Source: PRS1 sp965250265 (GTDB lineage Bacteria; Bacteroidota; Bacteroidia; Flavobacteriales; Flavobacteriaceae). Taken from it: 64,000 nucleotides of DNA. Both the position numbers and the translations under genes were made by a program. Shown here piece after piece: positions 1-8,399 of the stretch. The notes below the pieces were generated by a model. The model was not told the DNA's origin. It was given only the letters and a program-made list of their open reading frames with translations, and made no database searches. The DNA lies in NCBI GenBank assembly GCA_965250265.1, contig CBDFNO010000011.1, forward strand, positions 124,001 through 188,000, given 5' to 3'. Each line of letters opens with the position of its first letter. The first letter of the stretch is position 1.

Positions 1-529
1 TTTCAAGGGTATCGTATTTTGAAAGTTGTGCTTTTAGCACTTCATAAGTTGCAAAAGTATCTGCTTCAGCACTATGAGCGTTATCAAGATTTTTATCGCA
101 ATAAAATTTATAGGCAGCTACTAATGTTCTTTGCTCCATTTTATGAAAAATGGTTTGTACATCTACTGATACACGATTTTTCATATCAAAATCCATTTCT
201 GCACGTAACATCTCTTCAGCTAAAAGTGGAATGTCAAATCGGTTGGAATTAAATCCTCCCAAATCTGAATCCTTAATCATATTATTAACTTCTTTTGCTA
301 TTTCCCTAAATTTTGGTGCATTAACTACCTTTTCATTTGTAATTCCATGAATGGCGATAACTTCTTTTGGAATTTCCCTTTCTGGATTTACCAACCAAGT
401 TTTTCGCTCTTCTTTTCCGTCTGGAAACACTTTTAATATTGAAATTTCAACTATTCTGTCTTTTGAAATATTTATTCCCGTAGTTTCGAGATCGAAAAAA
501 CAAATAGGTTTGGTAAGGTTTAGTTGCAT
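1..529 (-). CDS. 3'-5' exonuclease of the DnaQ/DEDDh family, 3' end cut by window edge
   Basis: The minus strand is open from an ATG at 529 to the window edge, so the C-terminus is missing. The translation starts MQLNLTKPICFFDLETTG, which is exonuclease motif I (Asp13, Glu15). It continues with GFNSNRFDIP (motif II) and ends near HSAEADTF, the H-x-A-x-x-D motif III of DEDDh nucleases. This is the fold of the DNA polymerase III epsilon subunit and of small oligoribonucleases; the usual role is processive 3'-5' removal of nucleotides using two metal ions. The ATG lies 4 bp beyond the stop of the E2 gene, so the two form one transcription unit. Substrate (DNA or RNA) cannot be told from sequence. 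Confidence 0.9.
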   Translation of the reverse strand, partial: MQLNLTKPICFFDLETTGINISKDRIVEISILKVFPDGKEERKTWLVNPEREIPKEVIAIHGITNEKVVNAPKFREIAKEVNNMIKDSDLGGFNSNRFDIPLLAEEMLRAEMDFDMKNRVSVDVQTIFHKMEQRTLVAAYKFYCDKNLDNAHSAEADTFATYEVLKAQLSKYDTLE

Positions 530-533
530 TAAA

Positions 534-1850
534 TTATATTTCTCTATTACTATCCCAATCTTCGAGGTATTCCTTAACAGCTTTTACAAATTGTCCGCCA
601 AGTGCTCCATTTACAACACGATGGTCGTAAGAATGTGACAAGAACATTTTGTAACGAATGCCAATAAAGTCCCCTTCGGAAGTTTCAATTACAGCTGGGA
701 CTTTTCTAATTGCTCCAAGTGCCAAAATACCTACTTGAGGCTGGTTTATTATTGGTGTTCCCATGATGCTTCCAAATGTTCCTACATTTGTTACAGTATA
801 AGTACCATCCTGTATATCATCTGGTTTTAATTTGTTTAAACGAGCACGATTTGCTAGGTCGTTAACCTGCTTGGTCATACCAACTAAATTTAGTTGGTCT
901 GCATTTTTAATTACAGGAACAATTAAATTTCCATCGCCTAAAGCAGCTGCCATACCAAGATTGATATTTCTCTTTTTTATTATTGTATTTCCATCAACAG
1001 AAATATTCAACATTGGATATTCTCTCAAGGCTTTGGCTACAGCTTCCATAAATATTGGAGTGAATGTCAAGTTTTCTCCTTCTCTTTTAAAGAAATCGTC
1101 TTTTACTTTTTTACGCCAATTCCAGATTTTGGTAACATCTGCTTCAATAAATGATTGTACATGTGCTGAAGTTTGCACAGAATCGACCATATGCTTGGCA
1201 ACTAATTTACCCATTCTGGTCATTTCAATAATTTCATCTTCACCGCTTGATACTACTTGAGTTATCTGTGATTTAACAATTCCATCGGATTGTTGAACTT
1301 CAGGTTTTTCAATGGTTTTTTGTGAAGGTTGAATTCCTTTATTTTGCAGATATGCTAGTATGTCGTTTTTTGTGACACGCCCTTCTTTTCCAGTTCCTTG
1401 AAGCGTATCTAACTCAGCTTGTGCAATGCCTTCTTTTTTTGCTATATTTTTAACTAATGGTGAATAAAACTTATCTCCATTTGAAATTGCTGGAGTAACT
1501 ACTTGTTGCGCAACAATCACTGTTTTAGCAACTTCTTCAACCGCTTTTACTGGAGTTTCTTCTTTAATTTCTGTCACATTTTGTTCAGAAGTTGAAGTAG
1601 TTTCAGCAGCATCAGTTTCAATAATTGCAATAGTTTGACCTACCTGAATAACATCATCAACATTAAATAGCCTTTCTACTAAAACCCCATTAACTTCACT
1701 AGGTATCTCACTATCAACTTTATCTGTTGCAATTTCTAAAATAGCTTCATCCTCTTCAATAGTATCACCTATTTCCTTCAACCAAGATGTAAGTGTTGCC
1801 TCGGCAACACTTTCTCCCATTTTAGGTAATTTCAATTCAAATTTTGCCAT
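534..1850 (-). CDS. 2-oxo acid dehydrogenase E2, dihydrolipoamide acyltransferase
   Basis: 438 residues. A lipoyl domain occupies residues 2-78, with the lipoyl-lysine at Lys44 in ATDKVDSE. An Ala/Pro/Thr/Glu-rich linker follows, then a peripheral subunit-binding domain at about 129-168 and the catalytic acyltransferase domain from about 205 to the end. The E2 moves acyl groups from the E1 to CoA in a 2-oxo acid dehydrogenase complex; the single lipoyl domain and absence of E1/E3 neighbours suggest the branched-chain type, but pyruvate is not excluded. In the active-site motif SYDHRVVNG the catalytic His (410) is present, but the position usually held by Asp is Asn414. A promoter sits immediately upstream, giving a very short leader. 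The exonuclease gene follows after 4 bp. Confidence 0.92.
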   Translation of the reverse strand: MAKFELKLPKMGESVAEATLTSWLKEIGDTIEEDEAILEIATDKVDSEIPSEVNGVLVERLFNVDDVIQVGQTIAIIETDAAETTSTSEQNVTEIKEETPVKAVEEVAKTVIVAQQVVTPAISNGDKFYSPLVKNIAKKEGIAQAELDTLQGTGKEGRVTKNDILAYLQNKGIQPSQKTIEKPEVQQSDGIVKSQITQVVSSGEDEIIEMTRMGKLVAKHMVDSVQTSAHVQSFIEADVTKIWNWRKKVKDDFFKREGENLTFTPIFMEAVAKALREYPMLNISVDGNTIIKKRNINLGMAAALGDGNLIVPVIKNADQLNLVGMTKQVNDLANRARLNKLKPDDIQDGTYTVTNVGTFGSIMGTPIINQPQVGILALGAIRKVPAVIETSEGDFIGIRYKMFLSHSYDHRVVNGALGGQFVKAVKEYLEDWDSNREI

Positions 1851-1860
1851 ATCGTTAATG

Positions 1861-1890
1861 CAAAAGTAGTTTTATGATTTCTGCCTGCAA
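1861..1890 (-). promoter_or_regulatory. Housekeeping (-33/-7) promoter of the E2 gene
   Basis: On the minus strand TTG (1888-1890) is followed after exactly 19 bp by TACTTTTG (1861-1868), matching the Bacteroidota consensus TTG-N19-TAnnTTTG. The start codon is at 1850, so transcription would begin only about 5-8 nt before the ATG, an almost leaderless mRNA. Confidence 0.7.
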
Positions 1891-1936
1891 AATTAATGAA
1901 AAATCATATAATCTATTACAGTTTCTTTAATTAATT

Positions 1937-3037
1937 CTATTCAAAACTAATGACTTCTCCCTGAATTATTGAGCTATTACTACCAATAATAAAATTAGAA
2001 TTTTTAGGTAAAATTTTAAAAGTAGCTTTGTTATTAATAGTTGCATCAGACATATTGCCTATAATTTTTTTATAACTCAAAGCATTTGCATCAAATATTA
2101 TTTCTGTATTACTTTTTATTGTTTTTAAGTCTGGGTTTAATTCTATTGGCCTTGTTAGCATTGAAGCGAATTTAACTGGTAATTGATTAAAAATCAGTGC
2201 ATAGTTTTCTATAATATTAGAGTTTACTTTTAGTTTTGGTCTAAATATAAAAGCAGTCTTAATTCCAAACCAAACCAAAGCATTAAATAATATATTGCTC
2301 ATAAAATGTTTTTTATAGAAAATCTGCATCGCACTATAAAACCGTTTTGCATAGTTAACATTATTTAATGTGCTTTCTCCTTTATAATGAATTACAGTAG
2401 TTTCAGGAAAATAATAGTTATTATAACCTGCATTTAATACTCTATAAGACAAATCTATATCTTCACCATACATAAAATAATCTTCATCAAAACCATTAAC
2501 TTGATTATAGACATTTCGTTTTACAAACATAAATGCACCAACTAATATATCAACTTTTCCAGTTTCATCTTGATTAAGATGATTGGCATAATATTTTTTC
2601 GAATTACCAAATATTTTATTTGAAGCAACTTTAACCGTTGGGACATTGCGCTTACTTTCAGGTAAAAAATGTCCTGTACCATCAATGAGTTTACAACCAA
2701 CAACTCCTAATTTCTCTTGTGAATTGGCAAATTTAAATAACTTAACAAAAGTATCTTCCGCAACAACTGTATCAGGATTTAAAATACAAATATATTCACC
2801 ATTAGCTATTGCAACTCCTTGATTGTTTCCTTTAGAAAAACCAAAATTATCTTTATTCTCAATAAGTGTAACTTTTGGAAAAAATTTCTTGACCATGTTA
2901 CAACTTTCATCTTTTGAGTTATTATCAACGACAATAATTTCAGCATCAATAGAAGTTATAGCTTCATGTACACTATTTAAACACAATTCTAAAAAGTAAC
3001 GTACATTATAGTTTAATATGACAACAGAAAGTTTCAA
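1937..3037 (-). CDS. Family 2 glycosyltransferase (WbbL/rhamnosyltransferase-like)
   Basis: 366 residues of GT-A fold. It starts KLSVVILNYN, has the nucleotide-binding VVDNNSKD at 36-43, the acceptor/metal region CILNPDT at 84-90 (an NPD variant of the DxD motif), and MYGEDIDLSYR as the catalytic-base ED region at about 190. Such enzymes transfer a sugar from an NDP-sugar to a lipid- or polysaccharide-linked acceptor at the cytoplasmic face of the inner membrane. The start codon is TTG at 3037; no in-frame ATG fits the conserved N-terminus. It begins 2 bp after the recR stop, so it is co-transcribed with recR although functionally unrelated. The C-terminal 80 residues resemble nothing I recognise. 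Acceptor and donor are unknown. Confidence 0.88.
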   Translation of the reverse strand: MKLSVVILNYNVRYFLELCLNSVHEAITSIDAEIIVVDNNSKDESCNMVKKFFPKVTLIENKDNFGFSKGNNQGVAIANGEYICILNPDTVVAEDTFVKLFKFANSQEKLGVVGCKLIDGTGHFLPESKRNVPTVKVASNKIFGNSKKYYANHLNQDETGKVDILVGAFMFVKRNVYNQVNGFDEDYFMYGEDIDLSYRVLNAGYNNYYFPETTVIHYKGESTLNNVNYAKRFYSAMQIFYKKHFMSNILFNALVWFGIKTAFIFRPKLKVNSNIIENYALIFNQLPVKFASMLTRPIELNPDLKTIKSNTEIIFDANALSYKKIIGNMSDATINNKATFKILPKNSNFIIGSNSSIIQGEVISFE

Positions 3038-3039
3038 TT

Positions 3040-3660
3040 TTAAAAAGCTTTTAGTGAAGTTTCAAAAGGGATTCTATTTTGTATACTTCTACCAAGAGTA
3101 ACCTCATCTGCATACTCAATTTCGTCACCAACCGAGATTCCTCTTGCAATTGTTGTTGTAATTATCTCAAGTCCTTGTAATTGTTTGTAAATATAAAAGT
3201 TGGTAGTATCTCCCTCCATTGTCGAACTTAATGCAAAAATTAGCTCTTTTATTTTTCCTTGTTTAACTTTCTCTACTAACGAAACTATATTTAAATCGTG
3301 TGGCCCTACTCCATCCATTGGTGAAATTTTACCACCAAGCACATGATATAATCCTCTAAAAGAGCTTGTATTCTCAATAGCCATAACATCTCGAATATCT
3401 TCTACTACGCAAATAATCTCTTCATTTCTATGTGGATTTGCACATATTTCACAAAGTTCTAAATCGCTAATATTATGACAACTTTTACAAAACTTAATTT
3501 CGATTCGCATTTTTTGTAATGCTTGAGACAATTGGGTTGTTTGTTCTTGTGGCTGACGTAGCAAATGCAATACCAAGCGCAAAGCCGTGCGTTTGCCAAT
3601 GCCTGGTAATTGAGACATTTCGTTAACCGCTTTTTCAAGTAATTTTGATGAAAACTCCAT
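3040..3660 (-). CDS. recR: Recombination mediator protein RecR
   Basis: 206 residues, the usual size. A helix-hairpin-helix (LPGIGKRTALRL, 18-29) is followed by a four-cysteine zinc finger with Cys58, Cys61, Cys70 and Cys73, a Toprim domain from about 80 (ICVVEDIRDVMAIE) and the C-terminal Walker-B-like region. RecR forms a ring clamp that with RecO (and RecF) loads RecA onto SSB-coated single-stranded DNA at gaps. The start at 3660 gives the conserved N-terminus. It is the first gene of a two-gene unit with the glycosyltransferase. A TAnnTTCG box lies only a few bases upstream of the ATG. Confidence 0.97.
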   Translation of the reverse strand: MEFSSKLLEKAVNEMSQLPGIGKRTALRLVLHLLRQPQEQTTQLSQALQKMRIEIKFCKSCHNISDLELCEICANPHRNEEIICVVEDIRDVMAIENTSSFRGLYHVLGGKISPMDGVGPHDLNIVSLVEKVKQGKIKELIFALSSTMEGDTTNFYIYKQLQGLEIITTTIARGISVGDEIEYADEVTLGRSIQNRIPFETSLKAF

Positions 3661-3665
3661 AACTG

Positions 3666-3673
3666 CGAATTTA
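3666..3673 (-). promoter_or_regulatory. Probable -7 box of recR
   Basis: On the minus strand the box reads TAAATTCG, followed by CA, a one-base variant of TAnnTTTG. A TTG lies 23 bp upstream (3697-3699), slightly longer than optimal spacing. The ATG is 6 bp away, predicting a leaderless or nearly leaderless transcript. Confidence 0.4.
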
Positions 3674-3757
3674 CAATTTTAAAACTTTTTCGGTAACAAA
3701 TACATAAATGTTTCTTTTTGATTTTGAATTTGTATTTTGGCTGAAGAATCGATACTT

Positions 3758-5221
3758 ATGACTGGAACTCAAATTCTTTTACTTATAGCGGCATATTTTG
3801 GTCTGCTTATGTTGATCTCTTATTTTACCGGAAAAAAAGATAGTAATGAAGATTTTTTTAAGGCAGGTAAACAATCGCCTTGGTACTTAGTTGCCTTTGG
3901 GATGGTTGGAGCTTCGCTTTCCGGAGTAACTTTTATTTCCGTTCCTGGGTGGATCGATGGTTCACAATTCAGTTATTTTCAAGTGGTCTTAGGTTATATG
4001 GTAGGGTATTTTGTTGTTGCCTTTGTATTGATGCCTATTTATTACAGGTTAAATGTTACTTCAATTTATGAATACCTATTGGATAGATTTGGGACGGTAA
4101 GCCATAAAACCGGTGCGTTTTTCTTTTTTGTGTCGAGAGTTTTGGGAGCCGCTTTTAGATTGTTTTTAGTCGCTATTGTATTGCAGCAATTTGTATTTGA
4201 TGCCTGGAATGTACCTTTTGAAGTTACTGTAATACTTTCTATTTTACTGATTTGGATTTATACACATCGTGGTGGTATTAAAACCATTGTATGGACAGAT
4301 ACATTACAAACTCTTTTTATGATTGTAGCAGTGTGTATATCTATATATTTAATAAATAAGGAATTAGGCTGGAGTTTTTCTGAATTTTTAGCTTCCGATG
4401 AGTTAAAAAATTATAATAACATTTTTGTTACCGATAGCTTTTTAGAGCGTAGTCATTTTATAAAATCATTTCTTGGTGGTATGTTTATTACAATTTGCAT
4501 GACAGGACTTGACCAAGATATGATGCAAAAGAATTTAACCTGCAAAACACTAAAAGATGCCCAAAAAAATATGGTGTCATTTAGTATAGTTCTTGTCGCT
4601 GTAACATTTATATTTATGTTATTAGGTGCGCTTCTATTTATTTATGCTGGTAAAAATAATATTGCTATTCCATTAATGGATGGTTCTCCTAAAACAGATC
4701 TTTTATTTCCAGAAATTGCGCTTAATAGTGGTTTAGGCATTACACTCGCTGCTACATTTATGCTAGGTTTAATAGCTGCTGCCTATAGTAGTGCCGACAG
4801 TGCTTTAACATCTTTAACTACATCATATTGCGTAGATTTTATGAATATAGAAAAGCGTCCTTCACAGGAACAAAAAAGACTTCGCAAAAAAGTTCATATT
4901 GGTATGAGTATTTTATTGGTAATCGTCATAATCATTTTTAAACACGTATTAAATAAAAATATTATTGATAGTTTGCTCACAGTTGCCGGATATACTTACG
5001 GTCCATTGCTTGGTCTATTTGCTTTTGGAATCTTTACCAAATTCAAAGTAAAAGACAACTATGTTTGGATTGTCGCATTATGCTCTGTAATTATAACTGT
5101 TATTATTGGAAACATTCCTGCCGAAAATATTGGTGATTATCAAGTGGGTTATGAGCTTTTACCAATAAATGGTTTACTTACCTTTATTGGTTTAATATTG
5201 ATTCGTAGTAAGAAGAGTTAA
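3758..5221 (+). CDS. Sodium/solute symporter (SSS family)
   Basis: 487 residues from the ATG at 3758; an upstream in-frame TTG at 3737 is disfavoured because the first helix starts right after the ATG. About 13 hydrophobic segments are visible. The N-terminal GKQSPWYLVAFGMVGASLSGVTFI region is replaced here by its core SPWYLVAFGMVGASLSG (about 47-63), a hallmark of the SSS family, and AAAYSSADSALTSL (about 350-363) carries the conserved serines that help bind Na+. These carriers import sugars, amino acids or organic acids with Na+; the substrate cannot be predicted. The last 30 bp overlap the convergent CoA-binding gene. Confidence 0.9.
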   Translation: MTGTQILLLIAAYFGLLMLISYFTGKKDSNEDFFKAGKQSPWYLVAFGMVGASLSGVTFISVPGWIDGSQFSYFQVVLGYMVGYFVVAFVLMPIYYRLNVTSIYEYLLDRFGTVSHKTGAFFFFVSRVLGAAFRLFLVAIVLQQFVFDAWNVPFEVTVILSILLIWIYTHRGGIKTIVWTDTLQTLFMIVAVCISIYLINKELGWSFSEFLASDELKNYNNIFVTDSFLERSHFIKSFLGGMFITICMTGLDQDMMQKNLTCKTLKDAQKNMVSFSIVLVAVTFIFMLLGALLFIYAGKNNIAIPLMDGSPKTDLLFPEIALNSGLGITLAATFMLGLIAAAYSSADSALTSLTTSYCVDFMNIEKRPSQEQKRLRKKVHIGMSILLVIVIIIFKHVLNKNIIDSLLTVAGYTYGPLLGLFAFGIFTKFKVKDNYVWIVALCSVIITVIIGNIPAENIGDYQVGYELLPINGLLTFIGLILIRSKKS

Positions 5222-5554
5222 AGTGCAAGCCACTTCAAACCCTATATTGTTTTCTTGCAATATTTGATAAAACTCTGGGTTTTCTGTCCCTGGATTAAAA
5301 ATAACACGTTCAGGTTGCAATGAAATGATGTAGTTATAAAAATCCTTCTGTCTTTTAGAATTCATATAAATTGTAATTGTATCAATACCTTCATAATGTT
5401 TCAAATCAGTATCAATATTTATTCCTGATACTTCACCTTTTTTTAAACCATAAGCCACAACTTCGAAACCATTTCTAGCTAAATCTTTAATTATCATATT
5501 AGAATGTCTAAACGGTTTTAATGAAGCTCCAAAAACAAGAGTCCTATTTTGCAT
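5192..5554 (-). CDS. CoA-binding domain protein (YccU-like)
   Basis: 120 residues forming a single Rossmann-type CoA_binding domain: an initial beta strand and glycine turn (TLVFGASLKP), then an alternating alpha/beta pattern ending NPGTENPEFYQILQENNI and CTL. The family is widespread and cytoplasmic; members bind CoA or acyl-CoA but have no assigned reaction. The gene is convergent with the symporter and its last ten codons overlap the symporter's 3' end by 30 bp. No terminator is visible between the two, so the transcripts probably overlap. Confidence 0.85.
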   Translation of the reverse strand: MQNRTLVFGASLKPFRHSNMIIKDLARNGFEVVAYGLKKGEVSGINIDTDLKHYEGIDTITIYMNSKRQKDFYNYIISLQPERVIFNPGTENPEFYQILQENNIGFEVACTLTLLTTNQY

Positions 5555-5575
5555 ATGTTAAAATAATGTTAAGTG

Positions 5576-5594
5576 CTGTTAAAAAAAGTAACAG
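5576..5594. repeat. Short inverted repeat upstream of the TonB receptor gene
   Basis: CTGTTA and TAACAG are perfect inverted arms separated by 7 bp in the intergenic region between the divergent CoA-binding and TonB-receptor genes. It lies about 70 bp before the receptor ATG and could be an operator; nothing else supports this. Confidence 0.3.
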
Positions 5595-5666
5595 GATTCA
5601 AATTTAGTCGTCTGTTAGGTATAAATGAAGTAAAATCATTTAAAAAACTAATTCAATCAAAAAACA

Positions 5667-8132
5667 ATGAAAAGACTAATCACCCTTTGTGTGTTATCGT
5701 TATTCACAATTTTAAACATACAAGCAACCGAAAAAGATGCACTCGTAGACGGTTCCATCTCTGGAACAGTATATGATGCTACTCTAAACGAACCCTTACC
5801 GTATGTAAACATAGTTATAAAAAACTCTGAAGGAGAAATTGTAACTGGAAGTATTACTGACGAAGATGGTACATTTAAAATCACAAAAATTCCAGAAGGA
5901 AAAATTACAGTAACCATACAGTATATAGGTTACAAAGCTGTAGTTAAAGAAATTACTATAAGCAAAGGTAATCGTAAAGTAGATTTTGGTAATATAATGT
6001 TAGAAGAAGAAGCTGCTGCACTTGATGAAGTAACTGTTATTGCCGAAGTTTCTACAATAACACAAAAAGTAGACCGAAAGGTAATTACTATAGGAAAAGA
6101 TCTGGCCGCCAGTGGTACTGCATCTGATATTATGGTTGGAGTCCCATCCGTTAGTGTAGATGCACAAACTGGAGATATTAGCATGCGTGGTAATTCCAAC
6201 GTACGTGTAATGGTAGATGGAAAACTATCGAATATTCCAACAGCACAATTGTTGAAACAAATACCTTCTGCATCAATTAAAGCTATAGAATTAATTACTA
6301 ATCCATCAGCAAAATATAATCCTGAAGGCATGAGTGGAATTATTAATATTGTGTTGCATAAAAATACTCTGGTAGGATTTAATGGCAGTACAAGTGTTGG
6401 TTTGAGACATGAAGAGGAAGCAAAATTTAATAGTTCGCTAAATATGAACTATCGTAATGGTAAATTTAATTTATTTGGCAACTATAGTAATAATATTGCT
6501 AAAAACTTATTTCATGGGTTTTTAGACAGAACTGAGCAAAACACACTTCAAACTATAAATATTTTAAATGATAATAAATCTCATTCATTTAAAGTTGGTC
6601 TTGATTTTTATTTAAATGATAAGAATACTATTTCAGTTTTTACCAATCAAAACCTTTTTGTGGGTGGAACAGGTGGAGAAACTGACATCTTTTTTAGCGA
6701 TAATACTTTCGATCAAATGCAAGTTATTGCGAATAAAGGTGATAACGAATCTCACCAATATAATTTAGATTACAAGTTAGATTTTAACAAAGAAGGTCAA
6801 AATCTTGAACTTGAAGTCGATTATAACGCCTATAGAGGTGATACAAGAACAGACAACTCTTTCGCTGGATTTATTATAAGACCTGATTATTTTGAGATTA
6901 ACGATACCGAAAGAGATCGTACAACTATTAATTTAGATTATGTTGATCCTTTATCTGAAACTACTAAATTAGAATTAGGCTTACAAGCAAGATTATTCAG
7001 CAATACTATTAATTACATATCAGACGGACGATCTCAAAATTTCTTAGGAGAATACATTCCAACTACAACCTATTTTGATTATAGCAGAGATATTTATTCG
7101 GCTTATGCAACTTATAGTAAAAAGTTTGAAAAATGGACCTATCAAATAGGATTACGTGCCGAAAATGTTCAAGTTGAAACTCTGGCTTTAGAAACTGATC
7201 TTGAAACTGATGCAGTTACATCTTTCCCTTTTGATAATGATTATTTTGAGGTTTATCCATCAGCATTCTTTACGTATAGCCCATCTGAAAAAAATTCTTA
7301 TCAGTTAAGCTATAGCAGACGTATTGACAGACCTGGAGTTGGACAAGTAAATCCATTACCTGAATTTAGTACACCTTTAATTTCTAAATTCGGAAATCAA
7401 GATTTGTTTCCACAATTCACCAACTCAATTGAAACAAATTATACTAGAACCTTAAATAATAGAAAGGGAAGTATTACTGCTGGTATATTTTATAGAAGTA
7501 TAAAAGACGAAATATCAACTGTAGTATTGGTTGATAGAGCTGATTTTAACAGATTAATTTTAACAGACGATAATTTTGACGATACTTCTGCATTTGGTTT
7601 TGAATTCTCAACTAATTATCGCCCAACAAAATGGTGGAGTATCAACGGAAGTTTTGATCTTTATTCTCAAACTCAAAAAAGTATTAGTGAAAGATTAACA
7701 GTTTCACCAGAAATTGCAACTGAAAACGATATAGTTTTAGAAACTGTTGAAGTTGACAATTTAGCTTGGAATTTTAGAATGTACAATAATTTTAGTGTTA
7801 GCAAGAGCTTATCATTTACAGCATTCGCATTTTATAGAGGAAAAGAAAAAAGCATTCAATTTGATATAGATCCGATTTATTTTGTAAATCTTGGAATGCG
7901 TTATAGTTTTCTTGAAGGTAAAGCCAACTTTAGTTTAAGCTTTAATGATGTTTTTAATCAAATGCAAATTATTGGAAATGCAGATAGACCTATCAAGCAA
8001 AATTTCCAATTTAACCCAGAAAGTCATACCATAGCAGCTAGTTTATCTTATCGCTTTGGTAGTGGGAAATACAGAGCAAAATCTCGTAAACGTAGAGATA
8101 ATGATGAAAAATCAGGAGGAGGACTCTTTTAA
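5667..8132 (+). CDS. TonB-dependent receptor, outer-membrane beta-barrel family
   Basis: 821 residues. A signal peptide (MKRLITLCVLSLFTILNIQA) is followed by a carboxypeptidase regulatory-like beta-sandwich (about 30-118, GTVYDATLNEPLPYVNI), a plug domain (about 125-230, with SMRGNSNVRVMVDG and NPSAKYNPEGMSGIINI) and a long barrel rich in alternating aromatic strands up to the C-terminus. This is the OMP_b-brl_3 type common in Flavobacteriia, which imports large or scarce ligands across the outer membrane using the TonB-ExbB-ExbD motor. No SusD-like partner is adjacent, so it is not part of a SusCD pair. The ligand cannot be inferred. Two strong hairpins follow the stop codon. Confidence 0.9.
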   Translation: MKRLITLCVLSLFTILNIQATEKDALVDGSISGTVYDATLNEPLPYVNIVIKNSEGEIVTGSITDEDGTFKITKIPEGKITVTIQYIGYKAVVKEITISKGNRKVDFGNIMLEEEAAALDEVTVIAEVSTITQKVDRKVITIGKDLAASGTASDIMVGVPSVSVDAQTGDISMRGNSNVRVMVDGKLSNIPTAQLLKQIPSASIKAIELITNPSAKYNPEGMSGIINIVLHKNTLVGFNGSTSVGLRHEEEAKFNSSLNMNYRNGKFNLFGNYSNNIAKNLFHGFLDRTEQNTLQTINILNDNKSHSFKVGLDFYLNDKNTISVFTNQNLFVGGTGGETDIFFSDNTFDQMQVIANKGDNESHQYNLDYKLDFNKEGQNLELEVDYNAYRGDTRTDNSFAGFIIRPDYFEINDTERDRTTINLDYVDPLSETTKLELGLQARLFSNTINYISDGRSQNFLGEYIPTTTYFDYSRDIYSAYATYSKKFEKWTYQIGLRAENVQVETLALETDLETDAVTSFPFDNDYFEVYPSAFFTYSPSEKNSYQLSYSRRIDRPGVGQVNPLPEFSTPLISKFGNQDLFPQFTNSIETNYTRTLNNRKGSITAGIFYRSIKDEISTVVLVDRADFNRLILTDDNFDDTSAFGFEFSTNYRPTKWWSINGSFDLYSQTQKSISERLTVSPEIATENDIVLETVEVDNLAWNFRMYNNFSVSKSLSFTAFAFYRGKEKSIQFDIDPIYFVNLGMRYSFLEGKANFSLSFNDVFNQMQIIGNADRPIKQNFQFNPESHTIAASLSYRFGSGKYRAKSRKRRDNDEKSGGGLF

Positions 8133-8176
8133 CAAATAAATAAACCATTAATAACCTACATAATAGTTGATGGTTA

Positions 8177-8230
8177 GTGTTAATGTTTGGTTATTAATAA
8201 GAAAACCCGAAGTATATACTTCGGGTTTTC
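8177..8230 (+). terminator. Terminator of the TonB receptor gene, with duplicated 5' flank
   Basis: Positions 8201-8230 form a perfect 30-bp palindrome (15-bp arms, core CCCGAAG/CTTCGGG), with A-rich and T-rich ends, so it can end transcripts from either side. The preceding bases (8177-8200) resemble those before the second hairpin at 8358. Confidence 0.75.
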
Positions 8231-8333
8231 ATCTTTATTAAAACTCAGGTTAAATGTTAAAATTGGTTAAAGTTTACACTTGATGAAATAAATATCAAGT
8301 TTCTACGTCTTATATGTAGAGCATTTTTAGTAA

Positions 8334-8386
8334 GTGTTAATGTTGGTTAATAGCAAGAAAACCGAAACAGTCTTTGTTTCGGTTTT
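8334..8386. terminator. Second terminator, serving fabH (minus) and readthrough (plus)
   Basis: Stem 8358-8369 (AAAACCGAAACA) pairs perfectly with 8375-8386 over a 5-nt loop, followed by T-runs on both strands. It lies 14 bp beyond the fabH stop. Its 5' flank from 8334 repeats GTGTTAATGTT and GGTTA-AAGAAAACC of the first terminator 157 bp upstream. Confidence 0.75.
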
Positions 8387-8399
8387 TTTATGAAATGAA

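Noticed and set aside
19..638. Plus-strand open frames at the left edge
   Set aside because: They are antisense to the exonuclease and E2 genes, which have full conserved motifs on the minus strand.
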